Positions 30,609 through 40,244 of a stretch of DNA of 64,000 nt are shown in pieces. The stretch is taken from the NCBI GenBank assembly GCA_031213475.1, contig JARUPZ010000021.1, forward strand, positions 3,944,438 through 4,008,437, written 5' to 3'. The stretch's first letter is position 1; each line of letters opens with the position of its first letter. Under the pieces are notes generated by a model. The model ran no database searches. It worked only from the letters and a program-made list of their open reading frames with translations, and had not been told where the DNA came from. A program made the translations under genes and the position numbers. The DNA comes from Nereocystis luetkeana. Taxonomy: Eukaryota > Sar > Phaeophyceae > Laminariales > Laminariaceae.

Positions 30609-30715
30609 TTACGGGGGGCCATAGTTAATAGGACCAAATATTGTTAGTAAAAATAGTTAAATATATAGGTTTTTATGTATACCATAGGTGCTATTAACTA
30701 TGGTCCCCCGTCAAT
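30609..30715 (+). mobile_element. MITE family B, copy B8
   Basis: TA then TTACGGGGGGCCATAG; core GGACCAAATATTGTTAG; right end CTATGGTCCCCCGTCAA. It lies 10 bp beyond the donor of the candidate minus-strand exon at 30726, in what would be its intron. Confidence 0.93.
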
Positions 30716-30725
30716 AGTTCCTCAC

Positions 30726-30969
30726 CTGCAGCTGTGGGAGATCTGTGCAGGATCTGCCCGGAACTTGTCCATCCCAGGAAAACGCGTGCTGCTGTAGACA
30801 ATCTAAAATAGACGGTAAGGCCGCTGTCACCCGGCGGTATGATCTGGTGCTGTGGGAAAAGTGCAACAGCAGGGACATATAATCTGCCCTGAACGATTAG
30901 ATCTGGACCATCAAACGGGAACCGATTATTATCCGTCCAACGCGTGAAACACATTGTTTCGGGGACTGG
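30726..30969 (-). CDS. Candidate exon (about 81 residues), unknown product
   Basis: A minus-strand segment between acceptor CTATCTACGGCAG and donor CTGCAG|GTGAGG. The frame is open through 244 bp with mixed, protein-like composition (PVPETMCFTRWTDNNRFPFD, GPDLIVQGRLYVPAVALFPQ, HQIIPPGDSGLTVYFRLST). The other two frames contain stops. Entering phase 0, leaving phase 1. It looks beta-rich and soluble. I do not recognise the family. Confidence 0.5.
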
Positions 30970-31017
30970 CTGCCGTAGATAGCGTAGAGTTTGCACAGCA
31001 CAAGAGTGCAAGGATGA

Positions 31018-31330
31018 ACCGTTTTCGAGCGCTCGTTTTTTCGACAACGGGTTCTAGGTTAAGGTTGCTACAGTTCGTATCACGGGGGGGGGGGGGGGGG
31101 GCATGGTAAGTAGGACCTCCCGTACACACACACACAAACCTATATATTCCCCTATTTTTGCCAACAATATATGGTCCTGTTTACTATGGTCCCCCGTAAT
31201 AGCCCCAACATGATAATATTAAAAGTTTCGGAGGGCTCTCGACCAGATATATATATATATATATATATATATACACGGTATTTCGACAACCTTTCCGTTC
31301 TTGGGGAAAAAAATCGACCTCTGATGGGGG
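31018..31330. mobile_element. MITE family C, copy C3, split by MITE B9 and an (AT)n tract
   Basis: Left part CGTTTTCGAGCGCTCGTTTTTTC, ACAACGGGTTCTAGGTTAAGG; right part GTTTCGGAGGGCTCTCGACC and CGGTATTTCGACAACCTTTCCG. Both align with copies C1 and C2. The gap between them is the family-B element at 31079-31199; an (AT)n tract follows at 31247-31273. Confidence 0.7.
31079..31199 (-). mobile_element. MITE family B, copy B9, with expanded G-run
   Basis: The left end TCACGGGG is expanded to about 18 G; then CATGGTAAGTAGGACC; core in reverse (CCAACAATATATGGTCC); right end CTATGGTCCCCCGTAA. The loop has a small (AC)n. Confidence 0.88.
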
Positions 31331-31436
31331 AGGGGGGGGGGAACGGTCAGACCCGCCGTGTGGATGAAGTCAACGCACCCCTTTTCGATAACTGCTTTAT
31401 TCCAAGAAGATTGGTGAGCTTTCTCGGCGCCCCTCG

Positions 31437-31563
31437 ACGCTTTTAGGGCTTCAGTCAGTCAGTCTCGTTCCCGTTTTTTTGTGGGACGAACTACTTCAAA
31501 TTTTGAGTGGGCTGACCCCGAAATAACGGGACTGACTGACTGCAGCCCCCCAAAAAAGGGTTC
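31437..31563. mobile_element. MITE family A, copy A11, with matching tetranucleotide expansion in both arms
   Basis: The left arm reads CAGTCAGTCAGTC where the family has CAGTC. The right arm reads GACTGACTGACTG where the family has GACTG. The interior CTACTTCAAATTTTGAGTGG is typical. Confidence 0.85.
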
Positions 31564-32088
31564 AGGCGCTTCTCCGATAGTCAGAAATATTATGGCCGTC
31601 AAAAACAAAAGTGCCACCCCTGTCCCCTATCCCCTATCGGAACACGCCTCATCAGACCCATGTGTTTCAAGTACTGTTAGAGAGCGGGACCGGCCACTGC
31701 AGCAAGCGTTTCGCTGAGGCGTATAGCGGCCTATCCTCCCCGGTGACATCGCTCCGCGGTTTAGTCACTACGATCGCGATCACAGGGCTTGAATAAAAGG
31801 CCACCGCTCACGGACCCCGTCCTCCCCCGCCCCTCGCCGCTTCTCCCCCACCGCCGCCCCCGGTCGCTGTTTCCGTGGCCACTCGACCCGTAACAAATGA
31901 ATCCCTGGATATTGTTGCCACGCCTGTAACACGGAAAAAAAAAAAAAAAAACGAATACTACACAAAAAACAATCAAACAACACAAACAACACAACACAAA
32001 CAAACACACGAAAAACAAAATCGCGCAACGGCACCAAACAATTAAAAAAAAAATGGAAAATGAAAATGAAAATGAAATAAATGACACC
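31564..32088. other. Non-coding stretch with A-rich tract
   Basis: A poly-A run at 31935-31951 and an A/C-rich stretch to about 32085. A minus-strand F/V-rich frame (31761-32096) is its complement and not credible as a gene. Confidence 0.4.
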
Positions 32089-32089
32089 A

Positions 32090-32475
32090 GGTACATCTGG
32101 GAGGAAGACTACATCGCCAGGCCTTGGTACCGAGACTGGTGCTACATCGCCGGAGGCTTGGCCGTTCTCCTAGCCACGGGAACGTTCCTCAACCTCTCGG
32201 GCGCCCCGCTGGGAGGCAAGGCCCGCGTCAAGCAGGAGATCGCTCCGCTCCTCCCCCCGCCCCTGACCACCCTGGGGGCCTCCGCCGCCCCCCCGAGCCT
32301 CCGCTGGACGGGAGGGGGCAAGAGGATACAGCAGTCGCCGCCGCAGCATGAGTCCGAGATGAGGGCGGGGGGGGGGTCCTCGGTGCCCCCGGCGCTATCC
32401 GCTCGGTCGAACAGCAGTCAGCAGGTGTGGCCGAAGAGCGCGAAGCGCGACGCCGGCCAGCCGCAGGGTTTCTAG
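32090..32475 (+). CDS. Candidate exon: membrane helix plus proline-rich tail
   Basis: Starts after acceptor ATGACACCAG. It reads YIWEEDYIARPWYRDWC, a hydrophobic helix (YIAGGLAVLLATGTFLNLSG), a basic segment (GGKARVKQEIAPLLPPPL) and a Pro/Gly/Ser-rich tail to a TAG at 32473. That TAG overlaps a consensus donor (CTAG|GTGAGT). A 10-base G-run near 32368 could hide a frameshift, and a neighbouring frame stays open through the donor. Entering phase is 2. The helix end GTFLN resembles GTFFSN of the exon at 6253. Family unknown. Confidence 0.45.
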
Positions 32476-32596
32476 GTGAGTTGATTGATCTGGCGGGGGG
32501 GGGGGGGGGGGGGGGGGTTGCTCGACCGAACAGTATTCAGCGGGTGCGGCATCGAGAGCGCGAGACGGAGCGCCGGCAGGGAGAAGGGTTTCTAGG
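32397..32596. repeat. Tandem duplication of about 80 bp separated by a G-run
   Basis: GCTCGGTCGAACAGCAGTCAG...GGGTTTCTAG (32399-32476) recurs as GCTCGACCGAACAGTATTCAG...GGGTTTCTAG (32519-32596). A G-run of about 20 lies between them. Confidence 0.85.
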
Positions 32597-32599
32597 AGA

Positions 32600-33435
32600 G
32601 GGGGGAAGGGGTTGGGAGGAGAGGGAGGGGAAGGGGGAGATGAGGGGGGGGACAGAGCTGGCGCCCCCCCCCCCCGAGCAGTGAACAGGCCTCAATGTTA
32701 CGCTCTGCTGCCCCAACGAAAAATGGCTTGAATCCCGTCTCTGAGCGCGCTTCCAAAGCCTCGTGCGCGAGTGTAGCCTTAACCCTGTTGTGTACCGGAA
32801 TAGTTCACCGCGCAGAAACCAAAATCCGAGTCTAATTCTCAGCGTTTCGCCCCCAGCGGTGGGATCGCGGTGGGGAAAGGGTGGGGAAATTGGGGGGCAC
32901 TCCCCCTCCCACCGTGGTCACTCTCGCTCCGTCAGAGGGACAGCTACGAGGTTCGAAAGCAAAAGCGAGCACGCAGCCGTCGATCGTGGTGAAACGCGTG
33001 GAGCGAAGCTACCAGGGTTGAGAGATACCACCGACGGGCGAGGAAGGCGGGCCTCCGCACGCGTTGCAAAGAGAGCGCGGGCGCCGAAGCAACAGAAGCT
33101 GGGCGTCAGCCAGTCAGAGTCAAAGAGTCGTCGTCAAGTTTTTGTTTGTTTAGTTCGTTTGTTTTGTTTTTCGTTTGTTTGTTTTTTATTTTCTTAGGGA
33201 CGTTTTTATTTCCCAAGGAGCCCCGTCAAGCTCTCTTCTGGCGTGATTCTTTCGTATCCCTCCTCCAAAAAAATATAGCTTACTTGAACAACAACAAAAA
33301 ATCCGACCCCTCCCCCGCACCCCCCCCACCCCCTACATCACCGGTGCAACCCCTTCTCTCCTCCTGCAACTGCAGCACCGTCCCCAGGTGCCAACCGGAC
33401 CTCTCTATATGGGATACGTCATGGGTTTCACGAGA
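32600..33435. other. Non-coding stretch, GC-rich
   Basis: G/C-runs at 32666-32675 and 33318-33330 and a TTTGTTTG-rich tract at 33138-33190. A plus-strand frame 32763-33197 is arginine-rich and unconvincing. Confidence 0.4.
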
Positions 33436-33439
33436 TCTG

Positions 33440-33969
33440 TGGAGGCTGAGGTGAACCGGGGGGGGAGAGACCCGGGCGGATAGTTACAGCATCCGTATGT
33501 TCCTCGGGAAAACTCGGCATGCCGTGGTGTGGCTCTGCGGGATACGGCCAGAGGGCTCAGAGGAGGACCATTTATATAATCGCGTTAAAGGGTTTCCATG
33601 CGAGATGGGGAGTCTGAAGGTGAAACGGGTATTGGAGAGAGGGGCCCGGGCGCACCTCTTTGGACCGCGGCCGTTTCTTTGTAAAACATGGCGCCACGCC
33701 GCGCGGTAAATTTACGGGGTACCTGGTGCGTCGATAGCTCCAGTATGAGGACGGCCCATGGAATCGAGCCGAGGGCTTCGTGCGAGATGTCGGGGCCGAG
33801 CGGGGGCGAGAAACCCGGGCGCATTTTTCTTTTGTCCGCGGCTATTCTTTGTAAAAACAAGGCATGCCGGAGCGGTCCTATCGAACGGGGTACGTCAAGA
33901 GTTAGGACCTCTATAAGACGCCTCCAAGGTGTCAGGTGAGGCACGGACGGTGAGGTAAAGTGGGGAAGG

Positions 33970-34007
<38 letters not shown>

Positions 34008-34100
34008 GGGGGGGGGGGAGGAGGGAAGGCCCCCCGGTCGCATATTTTGAGTCGCGGCCGTTTTTTTTTTGTAAAGCATGCCCGCGGCGGGTAGTTCACA
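33440..34100. repeat. Degenerate tandem array, about 165-bp unit, four units
   Basis: The words GGCC/GGCTGTTTCTTTGTAAAA, CATGC(C)G and CCCGGGCG recur with anchor points near 33521, 33682, 33851 and 34071. The last interval is lengthened by a G-run of about 45 (33972-34019). Confidence 0.6.
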
Positions 34101-34589
34101 GGGGCGTTCGGTCCGTTTCAGACGTGTGTGCCCCCCGGGTTTCCGCGCGAGGACGTGTGGCCTGTTCGGGCTTCCCGGGCTACTCGGAACCACCCGGGCT
34201 ACTCGGAATACCCGGGGGCTATATCCCGGGCTGCTCGAACCACCCGGAGGGATTTTTTTTCTGTACGACTGACACGCGTTATTTCATTAGAGCAGAGATC
34301 TCGCCGATATGGTGGGGGTGCTCTCGACAATTGTAGCTGTTTACACCATTTGGGATATAGTATGTGTGGCCGGTCAAGATGTTAGGCCAGCGCAAGCGGC
34401 CGGGCCGGGCACTTCGCGCGGAGCACAGAATGAGGAAGGATGGAGAGCGGGGGGGGGGGGGGAGTTCAAGTGAATGTGAGGTACGAAATATGGTACGTAC
34501 TGCTGTTTTATTTTTTCGTTCGCATTGTTTTGTGCTAATTTGCGGCGAAAGCGTGTGGCTGCTGGGGGTAGCACTGTATGAGCGCACGG

Positions 34590-34625
34590 ACTCCCCCGAC
34601 CCCCCCCCCCCCCCCCCCCCCCCCG
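34590..34625. repeat. C-run
   Basis: About 24 consecutive C within a C-rich stretch. Confidence 0.9.
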
Positions 34626-34921
34626 ATCCCACCGTCTCATGGACGCACACCTTCTGAGGCCATTGTTTCCCGTAGTTTTGTCCAGCGAGCGAGCGGCGCA
34701 AAAAGAGCGCGCGCGACCAGCTTGTCACGGAGGTGAAAAAAAAAATCGACTCCCGCGACTTTCCACGCTTCTGTCCTGTGCGAAGGGCGGCTGGTCCCAG
34801 CCGTGTGCTGATCCGGTGCCCAGCACCGCCATGAATAGGAACATACAGGGCGGGTAGTGGGCTAGACGTATCGCTTCGACTGGTTACGGACTGGAACAAA
34901 AATATTCCCTCGAGAAAAAAT

Positions 34922-35118
34922 GGGGGGGGGGGGGGGGGCTCCAGCGTGTACTGAAGGCCTCTTAGTGGAAACCCGCAGAGTGATGGAGGTTTTCAACTCC
35001 TCGAGTACATGAGGGGAAGGGTGAGAGGGGGGGGGGGGGGCGAGTGCTCCAGCGTGTACCGTATGGTCGGCCTCCTAGTGGAAACCCGCCGAGTGATGGA
35101 GGTTTTTACTTCCTTCGC
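34922..35118. repeat. Tandem duplication preceded by G-runs
   Basis: Two units, each with a G-run then CTCCAGCGTGTAC, CCT(C/A)(T/G)TAGTGGAAACCCG and GAGTGATGGAGGTTTT, at about 34922-35005 and 35028-35112. Confidence 0.88.
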
Positions 35119-35287
35119 ATGTGAGCTCGTCATTGTTTTTGTGTACACTGCCTGAGTGGAAACGTGTCCAAGGGTATAGCCCGGGAAAAAAATGTCCCCC
35201 CTCCCAGGCTGGGGTGCGGTGCGGACCCAGTTGTAGGCTAGAGCGTGTTTTTGTTTGTGCAGCAACAATATGTTTTTTTTCCCCCAG

Positions 35288-35463
35288 GCAGCCTCGGAGG
35301 CACAATGTCTTTTAGGTATCTACCCCCCAGCCACGGTGCATTTCCGACCCTCCAGGCTGCGATGTTTTGCTCGGTGTGCTGGCCTTTGTCGATGAGGGCT
35401 GAATACGATGAGCAGAGACAGCAGCGGTGCTCGATAGTTTTTTCTCAATACCTAGCAGCTGAA
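35288..35463 (+). CDS. Candidate exon with near-ideal splice sites, unknown product
   Basis: The acceptor TTTTTTTTCCCCCAG and donor GAA|GTGAGT are both close to consensus, and only one frame is open between them (58 residues). It includes SLGGTMSFRYLPPSHGAF, PTLQAAMFCSVCWPLSMRAE and YDEQRQQRCSIVFSQYLAAE. It needs phase 1 at entry, which the exon at 28608-28761 provides, and leaves in phase 0. No motif identifies a family. Confidence 0.5.
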
Positions 35464-35579
35464 GTGAGTATCGTGGAGCGATCAGTCTTCCGCGGTTTTT
35501 TTCTTTCTTGTTCCATGTCTTGTGGCCTTAATAGAAGACGGCTTTGGCTGTTTGCGCGTTGGCTCGCTGCCCGCTCCGC

Positions 35580-36110
35580 GTAAAAGTGCGATGCTCAAGA
35601 GCTTGGTGTGAGTGCTTTGTGTAATTTCTCGGCGTCAGTGCTTTAGCGCTTTCAGCGCAAGCGCTTTACGCGAGAGCTTTGCGGAAGGTGCGTTACATAT
35701 AGGCGCTTTGCGTATGTAAGTGCTCTTAGAATCATGAGTCGTTTGCGAAGCGCTTTTTACATCAGTGCTCCCAACAGGCGTGCTTTGTGGGCACCACGCG
35801 TGCCTGGCATGCCAAGCGCGCTTTGCATGCCACGCGCGTGTTCAGCACGCGCCCTGCGCGCCTTGCATTCTGCAGTGTGCTTCGCGTGCCCTGCTTGTTT
35901 TCCGCTCGCCGTGCGTGCTTTTCATGCGCTCTGCGTGCCTCGCATTGTGCAACGTGCTCTGCATGCCTTGCCATGCCCATGGGTGCTCTGCACGTCGAGC
36001 GTGATTTCATGCGCCCTGCGTGCCTGCTTTGCATGTGCGGTGTGCTACGCGTGTTGAGAGGTGCTTTGCGTGCACCACGCCTGCCTTGCATACGCGGTGT
36101 GCACGAAATA
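35580..36110. repeat. Degenerate short-period repeat, GCGTGC/TTTGCGTGC words
   Basis: About 530 bp made almost entirely of variants of GTGCTTTGCGTGC, CGCGCCCTGCGTGCC and GCATGCC at 8-14 bp spacing. It is open in several frames on both strands, as repeats of this type often are. It reads as a heavily mutated minisatellite. Confidence 0.8.
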
Positions 36111-36116
36111 CAATAA

Positions 36117-38430
36117 AAACGGGTGTGTTGCATCAACCGAAGCTTCGTTTTTACACTTTTTTTGACCCGCGGTGACGTGCCATCCAGGGCGGGGGTACAA
36201 CGCTTTTCCCCAGGGGGGGGAGGGGGGGGGGGGGGGGGATTTTTCCCCTGATATGATACGTACGGAGGCGTGAATGGAAAGAAAGTTCCATTTCCAGTTG
36301 GCATCGCTGTTTTGTGAGTGTATTGGTATTATTATCCACGAAGAAAGTTACCTGAACGGTAGCGGTAACGATAACGGTGATTTGGTGTGGAAGCAATAAT
36401 CATAACGAACAGTATTTTGTGTATTCTAGGTATAGAGCTGAAACAGCGCGCGGGCACTGTAATAGCACGGTACGGGGAGAGGAGCATGTGGACGAGGCGG
36501 ATACTAGAGCAGGAGGCAGAAAAGCTGGGGGGAGTACGAATAACAGAGTAGGCGGTTCGACCCCCGCCCCCCCCCCCCCCAGCCGAGGTTACTGTAGCCC
36601 TAATTCGGTCAAACATGTCCTGTTTTTGCGCCTGGAGTATTAGCTCTATACAAGTTTTGCTAGAGAAAGAGAAGGCTTGTTTTCGCGTATGTAGGTGTAA
36701 AATCTCTATAATGATACTATCGCACGTCTTCCGTATTGTTGCTGCCAGATGATACTTTTAGTTCGATATGTAATACGTCAGGAGAGCGTCTGCTGGTTTT
36801 GCATGCCTGTAGTGGTGGCTTGACAATCGGGGGGGGGGTCCGTGTTGGGAGAGGGGGAGAGAGAAAGCTCGAGGCACTGTCGTGCGTACTTGGCGTGAAC
36901 CGCACCGTGGTGCGCGTAGGGTATGATAGGCGGATAGAGAGAGAGCGCCGGCTTGTTTTTCGTGCTGCTTTTCAATGCTGATGTTGTTGTATGCTATTCC
37001 ACTCGATGTGCGTGCATGTACCGGCCTTTCATACCATAGGTAGATGTTGTTTGCTTGCGTCTTGTGGCGTTTTTTTTTTTCGTCTTGTGGCGTTTTTTTT
37101 CTTCGATTTGGAGGGGAAATAAAGGGATCGCGGGAAAGGGAAGGGATAGGATGTATGTTCACAGCGCGCGCGGTGTATCAATCTGCAAAAAAAAAAAAAC
37201 GCCCATGTAGACGCCCGAGTTTCCGGCCAGGGATATTAGATAGGTTGATCTGGGCGTCACGATTTTTTTAGAGACTTGAGCAGATACGTAACTTGCGATA
37301 AAAAAAGGGGCGGGTCACACTTTGGGCGAGATGCCCTGCGCACTACTCAAACAAGTGCCCCGAACATACTATACGTGGGAAGAGGGACCGTTCCGAAGAA
37401 CGGGACTAGTACGATAGTTGATACGGATGCACGAATGACGAATTTCACGGAGTTTAGAGGGATTTTGAGAAGAAGAAAGCGTGCCAGGGGCAAGGGAGGC
37501 GGGGAGGGGGGGGGGGAGGGGGAAGTTCTGGTTCGGGGCTCCGCCTGCGGCGAGGGGCATTTCACCAGAGAAGCTGTGAAAATAAGCCTCAGAAGGCAGA
37601 AAAGGTGGCAGTCCCCAAAACAGAGTGGGCGGTCGTCCTATATATACACAGAAAAGTAAAATAAAAAAAGAGACCACAGGTGCAATGATAATGTTTTATC
37701 TTTTCTCACCAAAAAAAAAGGGACACAATCTTGTATTCGCCAGTTGTTTCTGCTGGGCTCTCCTTCAGCTCAACTCGCGAGGTTTCGGTTTCAGTCGGCG
37801 ATCTTCCGAACAAAAAAAAACAGCACGCGGGGATCATGGTTCATGGGTCACAGGCGTCTACCCGGCCACCCCCCCCCCCTCCCGCCCCGCCCCGTTACAT
37901 CGCTAGGTTAGCAGCTTCATCGGGTGCCTTGGTTCGCTTTTGCTGACTTCCCGCTCTCCATCGTTGTCATGTCGATGAACAGGACTGTCAAGGTGCAGGA
38001 CGCACGTACTGCCAGATATTCGTGTATTCGGAGATAGCGACGATACAATACACGCTAGGCGGCAAGGGTGGCGTAGCTAAGACAGACCCGCGCTGGTATT
38101 ATAGTGCTGGGATCCCTTTTTACCACCGCACTGTACGGGAACACTTACGCGGCGCCCTTTCCCCACCGCACTACTGTGTGCGCCTGTGTGTGGCACTAAT
38201 CTTGAGTACCTCGTCCCCGAAAACGTGAGCTGATGTCCTAGAAGGGGTTACCACCGCACTGTACAGGCGCAGTAGTCTCGCACTACAGTAAGTCTAAGTA
38301 AGTACTTCGTCCCCAGAGCGGGAGAGTGAGCTCCTCGAGGAGGGGAAACAAACTACAGCACCTTGTAAGTGATCGGGAAATGCTGCGGAAGACGTTTTCG
38401 ATGTCGTCAGCTCCGCTTGTGGGTCACCAG
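36117..38430. other. Non-coding stretch with homopolymers
   Basis: G/C-runs at 36215-36238, 36569-36580, 36829 and 37507-37520, an A-run at 37185-37199, and a degenerate family-A-like segment around 38190-38345 (ACTTCGTCCCCAGAGCGGG). A plus-strand frame at 36736-36981 and others were inspected and not recognised. Confidence 0.4.
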
Positions 38431-38439
38431 AAGAATGCC

Positions 38440-39105
38440 AAATGCCAGTAGAATACGAGAGCTAAGAAAACAGCAGCACTGGGGGGGATAGGTACCGAAG
38501 TTTTCATGGTTTCCACGTCGACTTGCAGAACCAAAATGCGGGGTAATACCGTAAACCGGTGTCAAACGCACAGGTGTACCGCTAAATGGCATATGTCACG
38601 AGCCTGAGTGTTTTTAGCTATTGAATTCGGCCTAAAAACGGCCAATTGGGGATATCTGTGCCGAAGTTTCTGTTGTTTTTTGTGGGCGTTTCACTTCGAA
38701 AACGTGGAAGAACTTTGCAGGCGTAAAACGTACCGATGCATCGGCTTCCGGCACATTGTACAAAACAGAAACTATGTTCTAGACTGTTGCCGTTTGTCTG
38801 AAAACGGTGTGCCGGGGGTATCTATCGAAGTTTTGACTCATAGTTTCGGGAAGTTGCACTGCCGTAACATAGAGTTGTATCGTAAACCGGCGTCAAACGC
38901 GGAGGAGTACCGCCTGTTGGCATATTACACGTAACGGAACATTTTCAAACGTACCATTTGTCCAGAAAAAGGTATACCGGGGATATATACCGGCGTTTCG
39001 ACTTTTGTCGTGGACTTGCCCTCCCGAAACGTGGAATCACTACCGTAAACTGGCGTAAAACGCACCAGTTTACCGCTTTTTGGAATTGTTCACGGAACGA
39101 AGGCT
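38440..39105. repeat. Degenerate satellite, about 164-bp unit, four units
   Basis: Each unit has a GGGG(A/G)TAT segment, CCGAAGTTT or similar, GAAACGTGGAA and CGTAAACCGG(T/C)GTCAAACGC. Anchors for the first element lie near 38475, 38643, 38812 and 38977. The 108-codon frame at 38608-38934 lies wholly inside and is a by-product. Confidence 0.7.
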
Positions 39106-39344
39106 TGTAGAGTTTTGAATGTCGATAACCCTAGGTGAACCTACAGCGGGGAATTGACCCTGCCAACTCGATCGAGCGCATGAAAATGCATGGCCTCTCT
39201 TCTTCAGCCTGTCTGCCCATAAAAGCTCCTGCCTAACACCACCAAAGACGCATGACAACATGCGCGTAATGGTAGTGATGTGAATGATGCAGAAAGGCCG
39301 GTATTTACCTGGTGATAGGTATTGGGGTTGTATCTTATAGAATT

Positions 39345-39488
39345 ATGAAATACGTCAGCTGTGAGTTCGACTGATTATATAGTTGATACTCAACGCTGCA
39401 AGCTGCGTAGTATGTCTCGTCTACATATATCCCATTTTTACTGAATTTCCAAATTGTACTATGATAGGCCGTTCGCGCGTACCTGGTA
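39345..39488 (+). repeat. Sequence shared with the Tc1-like element at 56525
   Basis: GAAATACGTCAGCTGTGAG, GTTGATACTCAAC, GCAAGCTGCGTA and GCCGTTCGCGCGTA run in the same order at 56608-56740. The match breaks at a TACCTGGTA (39480-39488) where the other copy has just TA. Confidence 0.85.
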
Positions 39489-39569
39489 TTCTATATGTAT
39501 TTCCTTGTCAAGGATATAGGCCAGTGACTCCCCTGAATGCTGCCCGGGTCAACAGGACTATTCACATAA

Positions 39570-39868
39570 TTATTATGCACACTGATGTTATGATACTGCT
39601 TTGTATGAGGTCGAAAGCCCGGTAATTACCTGGGTTCTTCTGGCACTGGAATCGTATTTGTAGTACTTGGAAGGCGTATCTTAGGTGGAAAACCAGGGGT
39701 TTTCCTGAGAGGCACTAGCGTGGTCTCAGTCTCCGTCGTGCACGAAAGGGATGAAGTGGCTCTTCTATCTCCAAGCAAGCGAACATCAACGTGAGTACCA
39801 ATGAGTACCGGCTTAATAGGCAGACCTGCCCAGGGATACAAAGTGTCCCGCTGCCCATGATCTTAACA
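39570..39868 (+). mobile_element. Gypsy LTR fragment, left copy 1
   Basis: GAAAGCCCGGTAATTACC, GTACTTGGAAGGCGTATC, CTCTATCTCCAAGCAAGCG, GAGTACCGGCTTAATAGGC and AAAGTGTCCCG match the copies at 39992, 46205, 47675 and 50540. It ends TCTTAACA, followed by TGGCGTTGTCGGCAGG (39871-39886), a plausible primer-binding site. Confidence 0.8.
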
Positions 39869-39991
39869 AGTGGCGTTGTCGGCAGGACAGATTGATACTA
39901 TATAACCCGGATAAGCGAGGGTATTATGACTTTGGAACATGTTGAAATCTTTTCATTTTACAAATATTGATTAACCTGTTGAATTTTTATG

Positions 39992-40220
39992 AGGTGAGTT
40001 GCTGGTTGTATTTGTAGTACTATCGTGTTTGTACTACCTGGGAGGTGTATGCTAGATGGAAACCGGGGGCTCCCAGCGAAGCTATCAGCCCCCTCTCAGT
40101 CCTTTCATCTGCTCTATTTCTATCTCTAAGCAATCAACACACGTGAGCAAACGACGAGTACCTGCGCAATGGGCAAACCTGGCAAGGAATACAAAGTGTC
40201 CCGAGCTGATGATCCCTATA
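39992..40220 (+). mobile_element. Gypsy LTR fragment, left copy 2
   Basis: GTACTACCTGGGAGGTGTATG, ATCTCTAAGCAATCAACAC, GAGTACCTGCGCAATGGGC and AAAGTGTCCCG. It is followed by TGGCGTCGACGACAGG (40225-40240), similar to the putative primer-binding site after copy 1, and then by the internal region of the element. Confidence 0.8.
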
Positions 40221-40244
40221 TATGTGGCGTCGACGACAGGACCT

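Noticed and set aside
35762..36304. 180-codon minus-strand frame and overlapping plus-strand frames rich in Cys, Ala and Arg
   Set aside because: They are translations of the GCGTGC-word repeat, open in several frames at once.
38608..38934. 108-codon plus-strand frame
   Set aside because: It lies entirely inside the degenerate 164-bp satellite and its frame is not kept between units.
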